This document shows, piece after piece, positions 45,145-55,976 of a stretch of 64,000 bases of DNA; the stretch's first letter is position 1, and each line of letters opens with the position of its first letter. A program made the translations under genes and the position numbers. A model generated the notes under the pieces. That model searched no databases and was not told where the DNA came from. It saw only the letters and a list, made by a program, of their open reading frames with translations. This stretch comes from Rhodopseudomonas sp. P2A-2r (GTDB lineage Bacteria > Pseudomonadota > Alphaproteobacteria > Rhizobiales > Xanthobacteraceae): NCBI RefSeq assembly GCF_026015985.1, contig NZ_CP110389.1, positions 6,232,001-6,296,000 on the forward strand. The letters run 5' to 3'.

Positions 45145-46218
45145 TTGCTGAAACTGGACTGGAAACGCTGGCTGCTGGCCGGCCTGCTCGTCATCGTTGC
45201 CGGCGGCGGCTACTACGCCTGGCATCGATTTGGCGGGAACCAGCTGCCGCCCGGAATTGGCAGCGGCAATGGTCGCATCGAGGCGACCGAAATCGATATT
45301 TCCACCAAAGCCGCCGGGCGAATTCGCGAGATCCTGGTCGCGGAGGGCGACTTCGTCTCGGCCGGCCAGGTGCTGGCGCGGATGGACACCGACCAGCTGG
45401 AGGCACAGCGTCGCCAGGCGAACGCACAGTTGCACCGGGCCAAGGTCAGCATCGACACCGCCAACAGCCTGGTGAAGCAAAGGGAAGCCGAACGAACCGC
45501 GGCGGTTGCCGTGCTGGCGCAGCGCGATGCCCAGCTCGACACGCTGCAAAGAAAACTCACGCGCTCCGAGCAATTGATCACCAGCAGCGCCGTGTCACAG
45601 CAGGTGCTCGACGATGACCGCGCCAATGCCCAAGGCGGCAAGGCCGCGGTGGCTGCAGCGCAGGCCCAGATCGCCGCCTCGGAGGCAGCCATCAGCGCCG
45701 CGCGGGCACAGGTGATCGACGCCGGCGCCGCAGTCGATGCGGCGCAGGCGGCCATCGACAGCATTACGGTCGAGATCAACGACAGCACGCTGAAATCGCC
45801 GCGGGACGGACGCGTGCAATACCGCGTGGCGCAGCCCGGCGAAGTGCTCGCTGCCGGGGGACGGGTGCTCAACCTGGTCGATCTCGGCGATGTTTACATG
45901 ACCTTCTTCCTGCCGACGACGCAGGCCGGACAAGTCTCCCTGGGCGCCGACGTTCGCCTGGTGCTGGACGCGCTGCCGCAGGTGGTGATTCCCGCCAAGG
46001 CCACCTTCGTCGCCGACGTCGCCCAGTTCACGCCCAAGACCGTGGAGACTGAAGAAGAACGCCTCAAGCTGATGTTCCGGGTCAAGGCGCACATCCCGCC
46101 GGAACTGCTGCGCAAATATATCCAGCGGGTGAAGACCGGCCTGCCCGGCATGGCCTATGTGCGGCTCGATCCCAAAGCGGAGTGGCCGAAAAGCCTGAAC
46201 GGAACGCTGGCGCAATGA
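45145..46218 (+). CDS. HlyD-family membrane-fusion protein (YhiI-like)
   Basis: The 357-residue periplasmic adaptor has one N-terminal membrane anchor (~8-28), a biotinyl-lipoyl-like domain ([20 protein letters not shown]), a long alpha-helical coiled coil rich in Ala/Gln, and beta-barrel domains. The start is taken as the TTG at 45145 with CGGGAG 8 nt upstream; an alternative TTG lies at 45100. Its stop overlaps the ABC gene start (ATGA), so it forms one export unit with the next two genes. Confidence 0.85.
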   Translation: MLKLDWKRWLLAGLLVIVAGGGYYAWHRFGGNQLPPGIGSGNGRIEATEIDISTKAAGRIREILVAEGDFVSAGQVLARMDTDQLEAQRRQANAQLHRAKVSIDTANSLVKQREAERTAAVAVLAQRDAQLDTLQRKLTRSEQLITSSAVSQQVLDDDRANAQGGKAAVAAAQAQIAASEAAISAARAQVIDAGAAVDAAQAAIDSITVEINDSTLKSPRDGRVQYRVAQPGEVLAAGGRVLNLVDLGDVYMTFFLPTTQAGQVSLGADVRLVLDALPQVVIPAKATFVADVAQFTPKTVETEEERLKLMFRVKAHIPPELLRKYIQRVKTGLPGMAYVRLDPKAEWPKSLNGTLAQ

Positions 46219-48989
46219 ACGAGTCGACCGCACAGGGAGCACCAGCGCCGGCGGTGCGCCTCGACGCGGTGGGACTCAGCTACGGCAAGATCCTGGCGCT
46301 CGATTCCATCACCCTGGACCTCCCCGCCGGCTGCATGGTCGGCTTGATCGGTCCGGACGGTGTCGGCAAATCCAGCCTGCTGTCGCTGATCGCCGGCGCG
46401 CGCGCGATCCAGAGCGGCCATATCGAAACGCTGGGCGCCGACATGGCCGATGCCCGCCTGCGCATGCAGACCTGCCCTCGCATCGCCTATATGCCGCAGG
46501 GACTCGGCAAGAACCTCTATCCGACGTTGTCGGTGTTCGAGAACATCGACTTCTTCGGCCGGCTGTTCGGGCATGGCAAACGTGAGCGCGAACGCCGGAT
46601 CCGCGAGTTGCTGCACAGCACGGGGCTGGCTCCGTTCGCCGAACGGCCGGCGGGCAAGCTGTCCGGCGGCATGAAGCAGAAGCTCGGCCTGTGCTGCGCG
46701 CTGATCCACGATCCCGACCTGCTGATCCTCGACGAGCCCACCACCGGCGTCGATCCGCTGTCACGCCGTCAGTTCTGGGAGCTGATCGACGGCATTCGCG
46801 CCGCACGGCCGGGCATGAGTGTCATTGTCGCCACCGCCTATATGGAAGAGGCCGCCGGCTTCGATCATCTGGTGGCCATGAATGCCGGCCGCGCGCTGGC
46901 GACCGGCGCGCCTGCCGAGTTGCTGCGGCAGACCGGTGCCACAACGCTCGACGCCGCGTTCATCGCCCTGCTCCCTGAAGAAGATCGCCGCGACTACAAG
47001 GAAGTGGTGATCCCGCCGCGACCCGCGGCCCTGGACGGCGACGTCGCCATCGAGGCCGAGCATCTCACCATGCGCTTCCACGACTTCACCGCCGTCGACG
47101 ATGTCAGCTTTCGCATTGGACGCGGCGAGATCTTCGGCTTTCTCGGCTCCAACGGCTGCGGCAAGACCACCACCATGAAGATGCTGACCGGGCTGCTGCC
47201 GGCCACCGGAGGCATCGCAAAACTGTTCGGTAATCTCATCGATTCCACCGACATGGAGGTGCGGCGCCGCGTCGGCTACATGTCACAGGCATTCTCGCTG
47301 TATTCCGAACTGACGGTGCGGCAGAATCTCGAGCTGCACGCGCGCCTGTTCCGGATGGATCCCGCCGCGATTCCCGCACGGATCGCGGAGATGGTGCAGC
47401 GGTTCGATCTGGCAGCCGTGCTGGACTCCCTGCCCGATCCGCTGCCGCTCGGCGTGCGCCAGCGGCTGTCGCTGGCGGTGGCGATGATCCATTCGCCGGA
47501 CATCCTCATCCTCGACGAACCGACCTCCGGCGTCGATCCGGTGGCGCGAGACGGCTTCTGGCAGATCCTGTCCCACCTGTCGCGCAACGACAACGTCACG
47601 ATCTTCATCTCCACCCACTTCATGAACGAGGCGGAGCGCTGCGATCGCATCTCGCTGATGCATGCGGGCAAGGTGCTGGTCAGCGACACGCCGGCGGCGA
47701 TCAAGAAGGTTCGCGTCACGGCGACACTTGAGCAGGCGTTCATTGCCTATCTGCAGGATGCCATGGGACGAGCGGATGCTGCGCCAGCGGAGACCGGCGC
47801 ATCCACGGCCGACTCGGCGGTTCAGCAACCCTTGGCCCCCGCGCACAGCGGCAGCAAGCGATGGTTCGATCTGCGCCGCATGCTGGCCTACACCAGGCGC
47901 GAGACGCTAGAACTGCGCCGCGATCCGATCCGCGCCACGCTCGCCATGATTGGCAGCGTCCTCCTGATGTTCGTCATCGGCTACGGCCTGAATCTCGACC
48001 TCGAGAACCTCACTTTCGCCGCGCTCGACCGCGACGACTCCACCATCAGCCGGGACTACATCCTGCAGATCGCCGGCTCCCGCTATTTCAGGGAGGCCGC
48101 GGCCATCACCGACTATGCCGATCTCGACCGCCGCATGCGCACCGGCGAGTTGAGCCTGGCGATCGAAATCCCGCCCGGCTTCGGACGCGACGTGGCGCGT
48201 GGCAAGAATGTCGAGATCGGCGCCTGGATCGACGGCGCCATGCCGGTGCGCGCGGAAACCGCGCGCGGCTATGTGCAGGCCATGCATCTCTCCTGGCTGA
48301 CCCAGAAGGCCCGCGAACTCTACGGCAACGCCGCAACCGCCGGGAGTTTCCAGATCGCGCTGCGCTACCGCTACAATCCCGACATCAAGAGCCTGGTGGC
48401 GATGGCGCCGGCCGTGATTCCGCTTCTGTTGCTGATGATCCCGGCGATGCTCGCGGTGCTCAGCGTGGTCCGCGAGAAGGAGCTCGGATCGATCATCAAT
48501 TTCTACGTCACCCCGGTCACGCGGCTCGAATTCCTGGTAGGCAAGCAGATTCCCTATGTCGCACTGGCGATGTTGAACTTCCTGCTGCTGACGGCCTTCG
48601 CGATGTTCGCCTTTCAGGTACCGTTCACCGGCAGTTTCCCCACCTTCGCCGCCGGCGCGTTCCTCTATGTCATCGTCACCACTGGCATGGGACTGGTGAT
48701 CTCGACCTTCATGAGCAGCCAGATCGCGGCGATCTTCGGCACCGCGCTGCTGACCCTGATCCCCGCCATCCAGTATTCCGGCCTGATCGATCCGGTGTCG
48801 TCGCTGCAGGGCGCCGGCGCCGTCATCGGGCGAATCTACCCGACCACCTATTTCGTCAACATCACCCGCGGCACGTTTTCAAAGGGCCTTGGCATTTCCG
48901 AGCTGGCCGGTTCGTTCTGGCCGCTACTGATCACCATCCCGATCCTGCTGGCTCTCGGCGCGGCGCTCCTCAGGAAGCAGGCGGACTGA
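46215..48989 (+). CDS. rbbA: Fused double-ATPase/permease ABC exporter (RbbA/YhiH-like)
   Basis: The 924-residue protein contains two ABC ATPase domains and an ABC2 membrane domain. The first ATPase (~10-235) has GPDGVGKSS and [10 protein letters not shown]. The second (~285-510) has GSNGCGKTT and a weak signature [10 protein letters not shown]. The membrane domain (~565-920) has one N-terminal helix, a large periplasmic loop and about five helices. In E. coli the homologue was called ribosome-associated ATPase RbbA, but this operon (HlyD + ABC + permease) argues for export of a drug or other molecule. Confidence 0.87.
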   Translation: MNESTAQGAPAPAVRLDAVGLSYGKILALDSITLDLPAGCMVGLIGPDGVGKSSLLSLIAGARAIQSGHIETLGADMADARLRMQTCPRIAYMPQGLGKNLYPTLSVFENIDFFGRLFGHGKRERERRIRELLHSTGLAPFAERPAGKLSGGMKQKLGLCCALIHDPDLLILDEPTTGVDPLSRRQFWELIDGIRAARPGMSVIVATAYMEEAAGFDHLVAMNAGRALATGAPAELLRQTGATTLDAAFIALLPEEDRRDYKEVVIPPRPAALDGDVAIEAEHLTMRFHDFTAVDDVSFRIGRGEIFGFLGSNGCGKTTTMKMLTGLLPATGGIAKLFGNLIDSTDMEVRRRVGYMSQAFSLYSELTVRQNLELHARLFRMDPAAIPARIAEMVQRFDLAAVLDSLPDPLPLGVRQRLSLAVAMIHSPDILILDEPTSGVDPVARDGFWQILSHLSRNDNVTIFISTHFMNEAERCDRISLMHAGKVLVSDTPAAIKKVRVTATLEQAFIAYLQDAMGRADAAPAETGASTADSAVQQPLAPAHSGSKRWFDLRRMLAYTRRETLELRRDPIRATLAMIGSVLLMFVIGYGLNLDLENLTFAALDRDDSTISRDYILQIAGSRYFREAAAITDYADLDRRMRTGELSLAIEIPPGFGRDVARGKNVEIGAWIDGAMPVRAETARGYVQAMHLSWLTQKARELYGNAATAGSFQIALRYRYNPDIKSLVAMAPAVIPLLLLMIPAMLAVLSVVREKELGSIINFYVTPVTRLEFLVGKQIPYVALAMLNFLLLTAFAMFAFQVPFTGSFPTFAAGAFLYVIVTTGMGLVISTFMSSQIAAIFGTALLTLIPAIQYSGLIDPVSSLQGAGAVIGRIYPTTYFVNITRGTFSKGLGISELAGSFWPLLITIPILLALGAALLRKQAD

Positions 48990-48991
48990 GC

Positions 48992-50104
48992 ATGCGGCTG
49001 GCCAACATCCTCGAACTCGGCGTCAAGGAACTGCGCGGGCTGGCCCGCGATTCGATGTTGCTGTTTCTGATCGGCTACGCCTTCACATTCTCGATCTACA
49101 CCGCCTCGAAGGCGCTGCCGGAAACCCTCAACCAGGCGGCCATCGCCATCGTCGACGAGGACCAGTCGCCGGTGTCATCGCGCATCATCACAGCATTCAC
49201 TCCGCCGTATTTTTCGAGTCCCAGCCTGATCAGCCAGCGGCAGATGGACAGCCGCATGGACGCTGGCATCGACACCTTTGCGCTCGACATCCCGCCGAAC
49301 TTCCAGCGCGACCTGCTGGCCGGCAAGTCGCCGACCATCCAGCTCAACATCGACGCCACCCGCATGACCCAGGCGTTCTCCGGCGGCGGCTATATCCAGT
49401 CGATCGTTACCAGCGAGGTCACGGAGTTTCTCAAGCACTACCGGGCTCCGACCACGGTGGCCGTCGACCTGGCGTTGCGGGTGCGTTTCAACGCCCAGCT
49501 CAACAAAGGCTGGTTCGGCGCCGTCAGCGAGGTCATCACCGCGATCACCATGTTGTCGATCATCCTGACCGGCGCCGCCCTGATCCGCGAACGCGAGCAC
49601 GGCACCCTCGAACACCTGCTGGTGATGCCGGTGACGCCGTTCGAGATCATGGCGAGCAAGATCTGGTCGATGGGCCTGGTCGTCCTGCTGGCGTCCAGCG
49701 CCTCGCTGCTGTTCGTCGTGCAGGGCTTTCTCGCCGTCCCGATCCAGGGATCGATGCTGCTGTTTCTGCTCGGCGCAACGCTGCAGCTGTTCGCCACCAC
49801 CTGCATGGGCATCTTCCTGGCGACCATGGCCGGCACGATGCCGCAGTTCGGCCTGCTGCTGATGCTGATCCTGCTGCCGCTGCAGGCGCTGTCCGGCGCC
49901 ATGACGCCGCGCGAGAGCATGCCGGAGGTCATCCAGTACATCATGCTCGCGGCGCCCAATACGCACTTCGTGATCATGGCACAGGCGATCCTGTTCCGCG
50001 GCGCAGGCCTCGACGTGGTGTGGCCACAGCTCGCCGCGCTGTTCGGCATCGGCGGCATCCTGTTCTTCTTTTCGCTGCGGCGGTTCAGGCAATTTCTGCA
50101 ATGA
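48992..50104 (+). CDS. ABC-2 type permease (YhhJ-like)
   Basis: The 370-residue product has one N-terminal helix, a large extracytoplasmic loop (~40-175), and a C-terminal five-helix bundle with the motif ALIREREHGTLEHLLVMPVTP. It starts 2 bp after the preceding stop and completes the tripartite inner-membrane exporter: two permease halves, a double ATPase and a periplasmic adaptor. An outer-membrane channel gene is not in the window. Confidence 0.87.
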   Translation: MRLANILELGVKELRGLARDSMLLFLIGYAFTFSIYTASKALPETLNQAAIAIVDEDQSPVSSRIITAFTPPYFSSPSLISQRQMDSRMDAGIDTFALDIPPNFQRDLLAGKSPTIQLNIDATRMTQAFSGGGYIQSIVTSEVTEFLKHYRAPTTVAVDLALRVRFNAQLNKGWFGAVSEVITAITMLSIILTGAALIREREHGTLEHLLVMPVTPFEIMASKIWSMGLVVLLASSASLLFVVQGFLAVPIQGSMLLFLLGATLQLFATTCMGIFLATMAGTMPQFGLLLMLILLPLQALSGAMTPRESMPEVIQYIMLAAPNTHFVIMAQAILFRGAGLDVVWPQLAALFGIGGILFFFSLRRFRQFLQ

Positions 50105-50183
50105 GGATCGGGCGCGTGGCGACACGCCCATTGCGCGAAACAGATAGCCGCCCCAAGCGACGGCTATGCGGATTCACTCCGCT

Positions 50184-51770
50184 CTAGAAGTGCTGCGACA
50201 GCACCGGGCCAGTCCTGGCGTCCGGCTTCGGCGGAATCTGCACCGACCACAGCGCGCGGCCATCGACGTCTTTCAGCGTGACTGTCATCGCTTCGGTGCC
50301 GCCGTCGATGCTGACATGGCCGAAGAACTGCAGCCCGAAGCAGGGCGCCAGGTTCTCGCCCTGGGTCGCGCTGCAGCCCTTTTCGTATCTCACTTCGGGC
50401 CCGAACGTATTGTCGAGCTCGCCGGGAGCCCAGGTTCCGGCGTGCAGCGGCCCGGAGACGAATTCCCAGAACGGCGCGAAGTCCTGGAAGACCGCGCGGT
50501 TCGGATCGTAGTAATGCGCGGCGGTGTAGTGCATGTCCGCGGTCAGCCAGACGGTGTTCACGACACCGGCGTGTTTGATGAACGACAGGAGATCCGCGAT
50601 CTCGTGCTCGCGCCGTGACGGCGGCCCGTCGCCGAGCGCGATGGCGTCGAGGCTGATCAGCCCGATCGGCAGGTCCGCGGTGATCACTTTCCACGTTGCA
50701 TTCGACGCCGCCAGTTCGCGCTTCAGCCACGCCAGTTGCACCGGACCGAGGATGAAGGCCGGATCCCGCTCGTCGCCCTTGTTCCAGGTGGAGTCGCGAT
50801 AGGAGCGCATGTCGAGCAGAAACACGTCGAGCAGCGGGCCGTATTCGACCTTGCGATAGACCCGACCGCCCTGCTCCGGCTGCCCTCGCATCGGGATGAA
50901 TTCGTGGAAGGCCTGACGCGCGCGTGACACCAGTCGCGAGACGCCGTGCTCGTCGTAGCCGCTCTCGTCGACCGATCCGATCGGCGACCAGTCGTTGGTG
51001 ACCTCGTGGTCGTCCCATTGCGCGAGGATCGGAATCTGCGCGTTGAAGGCACGCAGGTTGTCGTCGAGCAGGTTGTATTTGTAGTTGCCGCGGAACTGCG
51101 CGAGGCTATGGGCCACGACGGATTTTTCCTCCGTCACAATATTCCGCCAGATGCCGCCGTCCGGCAGCTTCAGTTCGGCCTCGATCGGGCAATCCGCATA
51201 GATGTGATCGCCGGAATGGATGAAGAAGTCCGGCCGGTTGTCCAGCATGGTGCGGTAGCTGCGCAGGCCGCCGCGGGCGGGATCGATGCCCCAGCCCTGC
51301 CCCACCGTATCGCCCGACCACACGAACGAGATCGACCGCATCACGGCAGGCGCGGTCCTGAAATGCCCGACCTGCGTTTCGCCGGCGAAACGACCGTCCG
51401 CGATGTCGTCGAATCGCACGCGATAGAAAATGTCCTGGCCGGGCGGCAACCCGTCGAGCAGCAGCTTGGCGGTGAAATCGCTCTCGGGCAGTGCATCGAC
51501 CCGGCGCGAGCCGAGGATATTGTGGAAGCTCTCGGTGGTGGCGTAGTCGACCTGCATGCACGCGGCGCGGTCGGCGCGCGCCCAGACCACGGCCTTGTCG
51601 CTCGAGACGTCGCCGGACTGCAGGCCGCAACTGATGTTGGGGCGGTCCGCCGCGCGGCTGAGAAACGGCGCGGCGATGCAGCCGATCCCGGCCAGCGCGG
51701 CCGATGAGGCCGAACGCGACAGGAACTGGCGTCGTGTCGGCCTTGCATAGCTGGATATCGTTGCGACCAT
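50184..51770 (-). CDS. phoD: PhoD-family alkaline phosphatase / phosphodiesterase
   Basis: The 528-residue exported metallophosphatase releases phosphate from organic esters. The N-terminus has a Tat signal (RRQFLSRSA, ~14-22) with cleavage near AAPFLSRA. Metal-binding motifs include SGDTVGQG, HSGDHIYAD, WDDHEVTND and a C-terminal WLTADMHY. The open frame extends to 52034, but the ATG at 51770 starts the Tat signal. It is divergent from the decarboxylase gene. Confidence 0.87.
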   Translation of the reverse strand: MVATISSYARPTRRQFLSRSASSAALAGIGCIAAPFLSRAADRPNISCGLQSGDVSSDKAVVWARADRAACMQVDYATTESFHNILGSRRVDALPESDFTAKLLLDGLPPGQDIFYRVRFDDIADGRFAGETQVGHFRTAPAVMRSISFVWSGDTVGQGWGIDPARGGLRSYRTMLDNRPDFFIHSGDHIYADCPIEAELKLPDGGIWRNIVTEEKSVVAHSLAQFRGNYKYNLLDDNLRAFNAQIPILAQWDDHEVTNDWSPIGSVDESGYDEHGVSRLVSRARQAFHEFIPMRGQPEQGGRVYRKVEYGPLLDVFLLDMRSYRDSTWNKGDERDPAFILGPVQLAWLKRELAASNATWKVITADLPIGLISLDAIALGDGPPSRREHEIADLLSFIKHAGVVNTVWLTADMHYTAAHYYDPNRAVFQDFAPFWEFVSGPLHAGTWAPGELDNTFGPEVRYEKGCSATQGENLAPCFGLQFFGHVSIDGGTEAMTVTLKDVDGRALWSVQIPPKPDARTGPVLSQHF

Positions 51771-52089
51771 GGCACCCCGTCGAATCGCGGCGGAGCATGC
51801 CCATGGTAGTTGACCGGCAGCCGAAGGATTTGCGACAGGCCGGTGACCTGACGGCAGCGCCAAAACGCCGGCCGGCTCCAGCAGGGCCGGACGGCCCCCT
51901 TGAGCTTGCCCCGCTGCCACGCCATCGCGGAGACATGTTCGGCTTGCATACAGCCTGAGGCTGCCATAATGCGGCGCCGACAGTTCCCAAACATCTTTTC
52001 CGGCGGATAGAGGCCTGCGGGCTGGCTTAGTCACCTATTCGTCATGTAACCCAGCGAGACAGATCGCCTCGGACACATTCGGTGGACAC
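51771..52089. promoter_or_regulatory. Divergent intergenic region, phoD / decarboxylase
   Basis: These 319 bp hold the promoters of phoD (minus) and the Orn/Lys/Arg decarboxylase (plus). At 52029-52046 two GTCA-containing heptamers (AGTCACC and CGTCATG) are spaced 11 bp apart, as in a Pho box, but the match is partial. No coding region is supported. Confidence 0.4.
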
Positions 52090-54446
52090 ATGGACTATTT
52101 CAAACGCTTCAATTTCCTGTTCGCGATGCCGACCTTCGACGCGGACGATCTCGAGGGCGTCCGCCTGAACCAGATCGTCGACGAGATCGAGCGATCCGGC
52201 TTCGAGGTGGTCAAAGCCCGCAAGCTGGAGGACGCCGCCATCGCGGTGCAGACCGACGCCGCGATCGGGTGCATGGTGGTCGATTGGGGCAAGAAGGGCC
52301 TGGAAGGCAAGACGGCGGCGCTGATCAACCTGATGCGGCGACGCGGCCTCGACTTCCCCATCATCCTGCTGATTCGCCGCAAGCGGTTCGAGGACGTGCC
52401 GGTCGAGGTGCTCGACTTCATCGACGGCTATATCTTCCTGTCGGAGGAGACGCCGCCGTTCATCGCCAAGAACCTCATCAGCCGCATGAAGCAGTATGCC
52501 GAGACGCTGAAGACGCCGTTCTTCGGCGCGCTGGTCGACTATGCCGAGGAAGGCAACCAGCTATGGACCTGCCCCGGCCACAACGGCGGCGTGTTCTACA
52601 GCCGCAGCCCGATCGGACGGGTGTTCATGGAGCATCTCGGCGAAGCCGTGTTCCGCGACGACCTCGACAACTCGGTGCTCGATCTCGGCGACCTCCTGAC
52701 CCATGAAGGCCCCGCGCTGCAGGCGCAGAAAGAGGCCGCAAAAATCTTCGGCGCGGAAAAGACCTATTTCGTGCTCAACGGGACCTCGACCTCCAACAAG
52801 GTGGCCCTGTCCGCCCTGGTGACCGACGGCGATCTGGTGCTGTTCGATCGCAACAACCACAAGGCCGCCCTGCATGGCGCGCTGATGATCTGCGGCGGCG
52901 TGCCGATCTATGTGCCCACCGTGCGCAATCCCTGGGGGCTGATCGGCCCGATGAACTGGGAGGCCTTTGAAGAGGAGGCCCTGCGCGAGCGCATCCGCGT
53001 CAATCCGCTGGTGACCGACAAGGATGCCTGGAAACGTCCGCGCCCGTTCCGCGTGGCGGTGATCGAACAATGCACGTATGACGGCACCATCTACAGCGCC
53101 GAGATGATCATCAAGCGCATCGGCCATCTCTGCGATTACATCCTGTTCGACGAGGCCTGGGCGGGCTTCATGAAGTTCCACCCGCTCTATGCCGGCCGCT
53201 TCGCCATGGGCCTCGGCGATCTCGGCCCGGACTCGCCGGGCATCATCGCCACCCAGTCGACCCACAAGCAGCTCGCGAGCTTTTCGCAGGCGTCGCAGAT
53301 CCACATGAAGGACCGCCACATCCGCGGTCAGAAGCGCCGGGTGGAGCATCGCCGCTTCAACGAGAGCTTCATGCAGCACGCCTCGACGTCTCCCTTTATC
53401 CGCTGTTCGCCTCGCTCGACGTCGGCGCGCAGATGATGAAGGGCCGCTCGGGCGAAGTGCTGTGGGACGACACGATCCGTCTGGGCATCGAACTGCGCAA
53501 GAAGATCCGCGCCGTCCGCCGCGAGTTCGAGGAGAAGGAGGCGCGCCCCGAGCGGCGCTGGTTCTTCGAACCCTTCGTGCCCGAGCGCGTCGCTATACCC
53601 GACGCGGCCCACGAAGGCGGCGTGCATGATGTGCCGTGGGAGAGCGTCAGCACCGACCAGCTGGCGACCAACCCGTCCTATTGGCAACTGGCGCCGGATG
53701 CCGCCTGGCACGGCTTCCCGGGCATGGCGGCCGGCTTCGCTATGACCGATCCGAACAAGCTGACGCTGCTGACCCCAGGTTTCGATCGCGCCACCGGCGG
53801 TTACGCCGAACACGGCATCCCCGCGCCGGTGGTGGCGCAGTTCTTGCGCGAAAACCGTATCGTCCCGGAAAAGAACGACCTCAACTCGCTGCTGTTCCTG
53901 CTGACGCCGGGCGTCGAGGCCAGCAAGGCCGGCACGCTGATATCGGGCCTTGTCGCCTTCAAGAAACTGCACGACGACAACGCGCTGCTGGAAGAGGCCA
54001 TCCCCGAATTCGCGCGGCGCCGGCCGGCGCGCTACGCCGGCGTCCGGCTGCGCGACCTGTGCGGGGAGATGCACAGCTTCTTCCGCAATGCCGATGTCAG
54101 CGTGCTGCAGGCCAGGCAATTCGCCTCCGAGCATCTGCCGGAAATCGCGATGTCGCCGCATGACGCTGCGCGCGTGCTGGTGCGTAACGATGTCGACTAC
54201 CTGCCGATCGACGAGATCACCGGCCGCATCGCGACCACGCCTTTCGTGGTCTACCCGCCGGGCATCGCGACGATCGTGCCGGGCGAGCGCCTCAGCGCGC
54301 GGGCGCAGCCGATGATCGACTATCTCAAGATGTTCGAGACGTCGTTCAATACGTTCCCCGGCTTCGACGTGGAAATCCAGGGCATTTACCGCAAGGTAGA
54401 GGCGAACGGCCGCATCCGTCTTTACACTTACGTCGCCAGCGAATAG
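52090..54446 (+). CDS. Orn/Lys/Arg decarboxylase, PLP-dependent (apparent 1-base loss)
   Basis: This enzyme decarboxylates a basic amino acid to a polyamine. It has the large bacterial layout of a receiver-like N-terminal wing (~1-130), a PLP core with Lys in ATQSTHKQLASFSQ, and a C-terminal domain. The frame breaks after HASTSPF: the TTT run at 53395-53397 needs one more T to read SPFYPLFASLDVGAQMMKG and join the second half (ending YVASE, stop 54444-54446). Span 2357 bp is one base short of whole codons; repaired length is 785 residues. Which of the three amino acids it prefers cannot be read here. Confidence 0.87.
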
Positions 54447-54456
54447 CGAAGCGCGT

Positions 54457-55032
54457 ATGGACACCACAATACCCAGCGAAAACAGTCCCCCGATTGTCGT
54501 GCGGCCGTCCCGCGACACGGATGTCGAGGCCATGCTGGCGATCTACCGTCGCCATATCCGCCAAGGCATCGACGAAGGCGTGAGCGACGGCGAGACGCCG
54601 CAGCCCGACGACCTGCGCGACCGCCGCAAGAACCTGAAGAGCCGCCGCTTCCCGCATCTGGTGGCGACGCGGGGCGGCGAAGTCGTCGGCTATGCCTATG
54701 TGGTGCTGTTCCGCAAGCGACCGGCCTATCGCTTCACCGTCAAGCACTCGATCTATATCCATGACGAGCATGTCGGCCACGGCATCGGGCAACGCCTGAT
54801 GCGGGAGCTGATCGACGTCTGCGCCGCGGCGGGCTTCCGGCAGATGATCGGTTACATCGATGCCGACAACACCGCCTCGCTCGGGCTGCACGACAAGTTC
54901 GGCTTCGCCAGGGTAGGATTGCTGCCGGGCATTGCCTATCGACACGGCCGCTGGGCCGATACGATCATGGTCCAGCGCTCGCTTGCCACCGGCTCCACGA
55001 CACCTCCGCCCGTGCCGCTGTTCGGACGGTGA
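54457..55032 (+). CDS. GNAT-family N-acetyltransferase
   Basis: The 191-residue product resembles phosphinothricin/amino-acid acetyltransferases: VRPSRDTDVEAMLAIYRRHI at the N-terminus and the acetyl-CoA loop VGHGIGQRLMREL (~106-118). It begins 10 bp after the decarboxylase gene on the same strand, so co-transcription is likely and a polyamine or amino acid could be its substrate; this is inference. Confidence 0.82.
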   Translation: MDTTIPSENSPPIVVRPSRDTDVEAMLAIYRRHIRQGIDEGVSDGETPQPDDLRDRRKNLKSRRFPHLVATRGGEVVGYAYVVLFRKRPAYRFTVKHSIYIHDEHVGHGIGQRLMRELIDVCAAAGFRQMIGYIDADNTASLGLHDKFGFARVGLLPGIAYRHGRWADTIMVQRSLATGSTTPPPVPLFGR

Positions 55033-55126
55033 CCTGCGCAGTGGGCCCGGCACGATCTCCGGCGGTCGAATCTGAAATGCCGTATCCCCGGTATTTGCGA
55101 TAGACTTTGATGACAGGCTCCCTGGC

Positions 55127-55930
55127 ATGATCGATTCAGAACTCACAGGCCGCATCTCGGTTCACGCCCTCCACCTTGGCGACCGGATCAACACGTCGGG
55201 CTACGAGGGCGATATCATTTCAGCGAATCCCCTTGCCGTTCGTGCCGGGGCGCGCGGCGCGGCGATTCTCTTCCGCTATGGCGTTGCGGTTCTGGTGGGC
55301 CTGACCGCCGCAGAAGAGGCTGCCTTTCTCGATTCCGTCGCTGGCCGGATCCTGGGCCGGATCGGACAGGCAGAGGAAGAAAGCACGACCGTCGAGATCG
55401 CCGGCGGCGCAGACGACCAGATCGCCGCAGGCGGCCCGATCAAACTTGGCGACATGTCGTCGCCGCGAATCCTGATCGTCGCAGACGTGCTGGCCAAGAG
55501 CGTTGCGCTGGCCAGCGACGAGCGCGAGGTGACCAAGGTCTTCGGCATTATCGAACCCTTTGCCGCCGAACTGGCCACCCGCGGACGAACCCGCCGCAAT
55601 CGAACCGAGATCCTGAAACTGATCGGCAACGCCTTGCTGGTGCAGCACCGGGTATCCGGTCGCGTTGCGGTGGCGGAGAAGCCCGACGCGTTGTGGGATC
55701 GCCCCGATCTGGAGCGGCTCTATGCCCGGCTGGAAGACGAGTACGAGTTGAAGGAGCGGGTCGAAACGCTCGATCGAAAGGTCGCGGTCATTGCCGAGAC
55801 GGCAGAGACATTGGCTGATATCATCGACACCCGACGCTCGCTTCGACTGGAACTCATCGTCGTGATCCTCATCGCGATCGAAATCGCCACAAGCTTCTAC
55901 CAGATTTTCCTTGGCAAGGGCGCGCATTAG
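55127..55930 (+). CDS. RMD1/YagE family (DUF155) protein
   Basis: The 267-residue product has the DUF155 core (ILFRYGVAVLVGLTAAEEAAFL at ~44-65; LIGNALLVQHRVSGRVAVAEKPDALWD at ~165-190), a coiled-coil-prone segment, and one C-terminal membrane helix (~243-260, LIVVILIAIEIATSFYQIF). Homologues are C-tail anchored in yeast and bacteria; molecular function is unknown. Confidence 0.82.
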   Translation: MIDSELTGRISVHALHLGDRINTSGYEGDIISANPLAVRAGARGAAILFRYGVAVLVGLTAAEEAAFLDSVAGRILGRIGQAEEESTTVEIAGGADDQIAAGGPIKLGDMSSPRILIVADVLAKSVALASDEREVTKVFGIIEPFAAELATRGRTRRNRTEILKLIGNALLVQHRVSGRVAVAEKPDALWDRPDLERLYARLEDEYELKERVETLDRKVAVIAETAETLADIIDTRRSLRLELIVVILIAIEIATSFYQIFLGKGAH

Positions 55931-55976
55931 GCCAGCGCAGCAAACCGATCAACGGCCGGACGATGACGCCCCTGGG

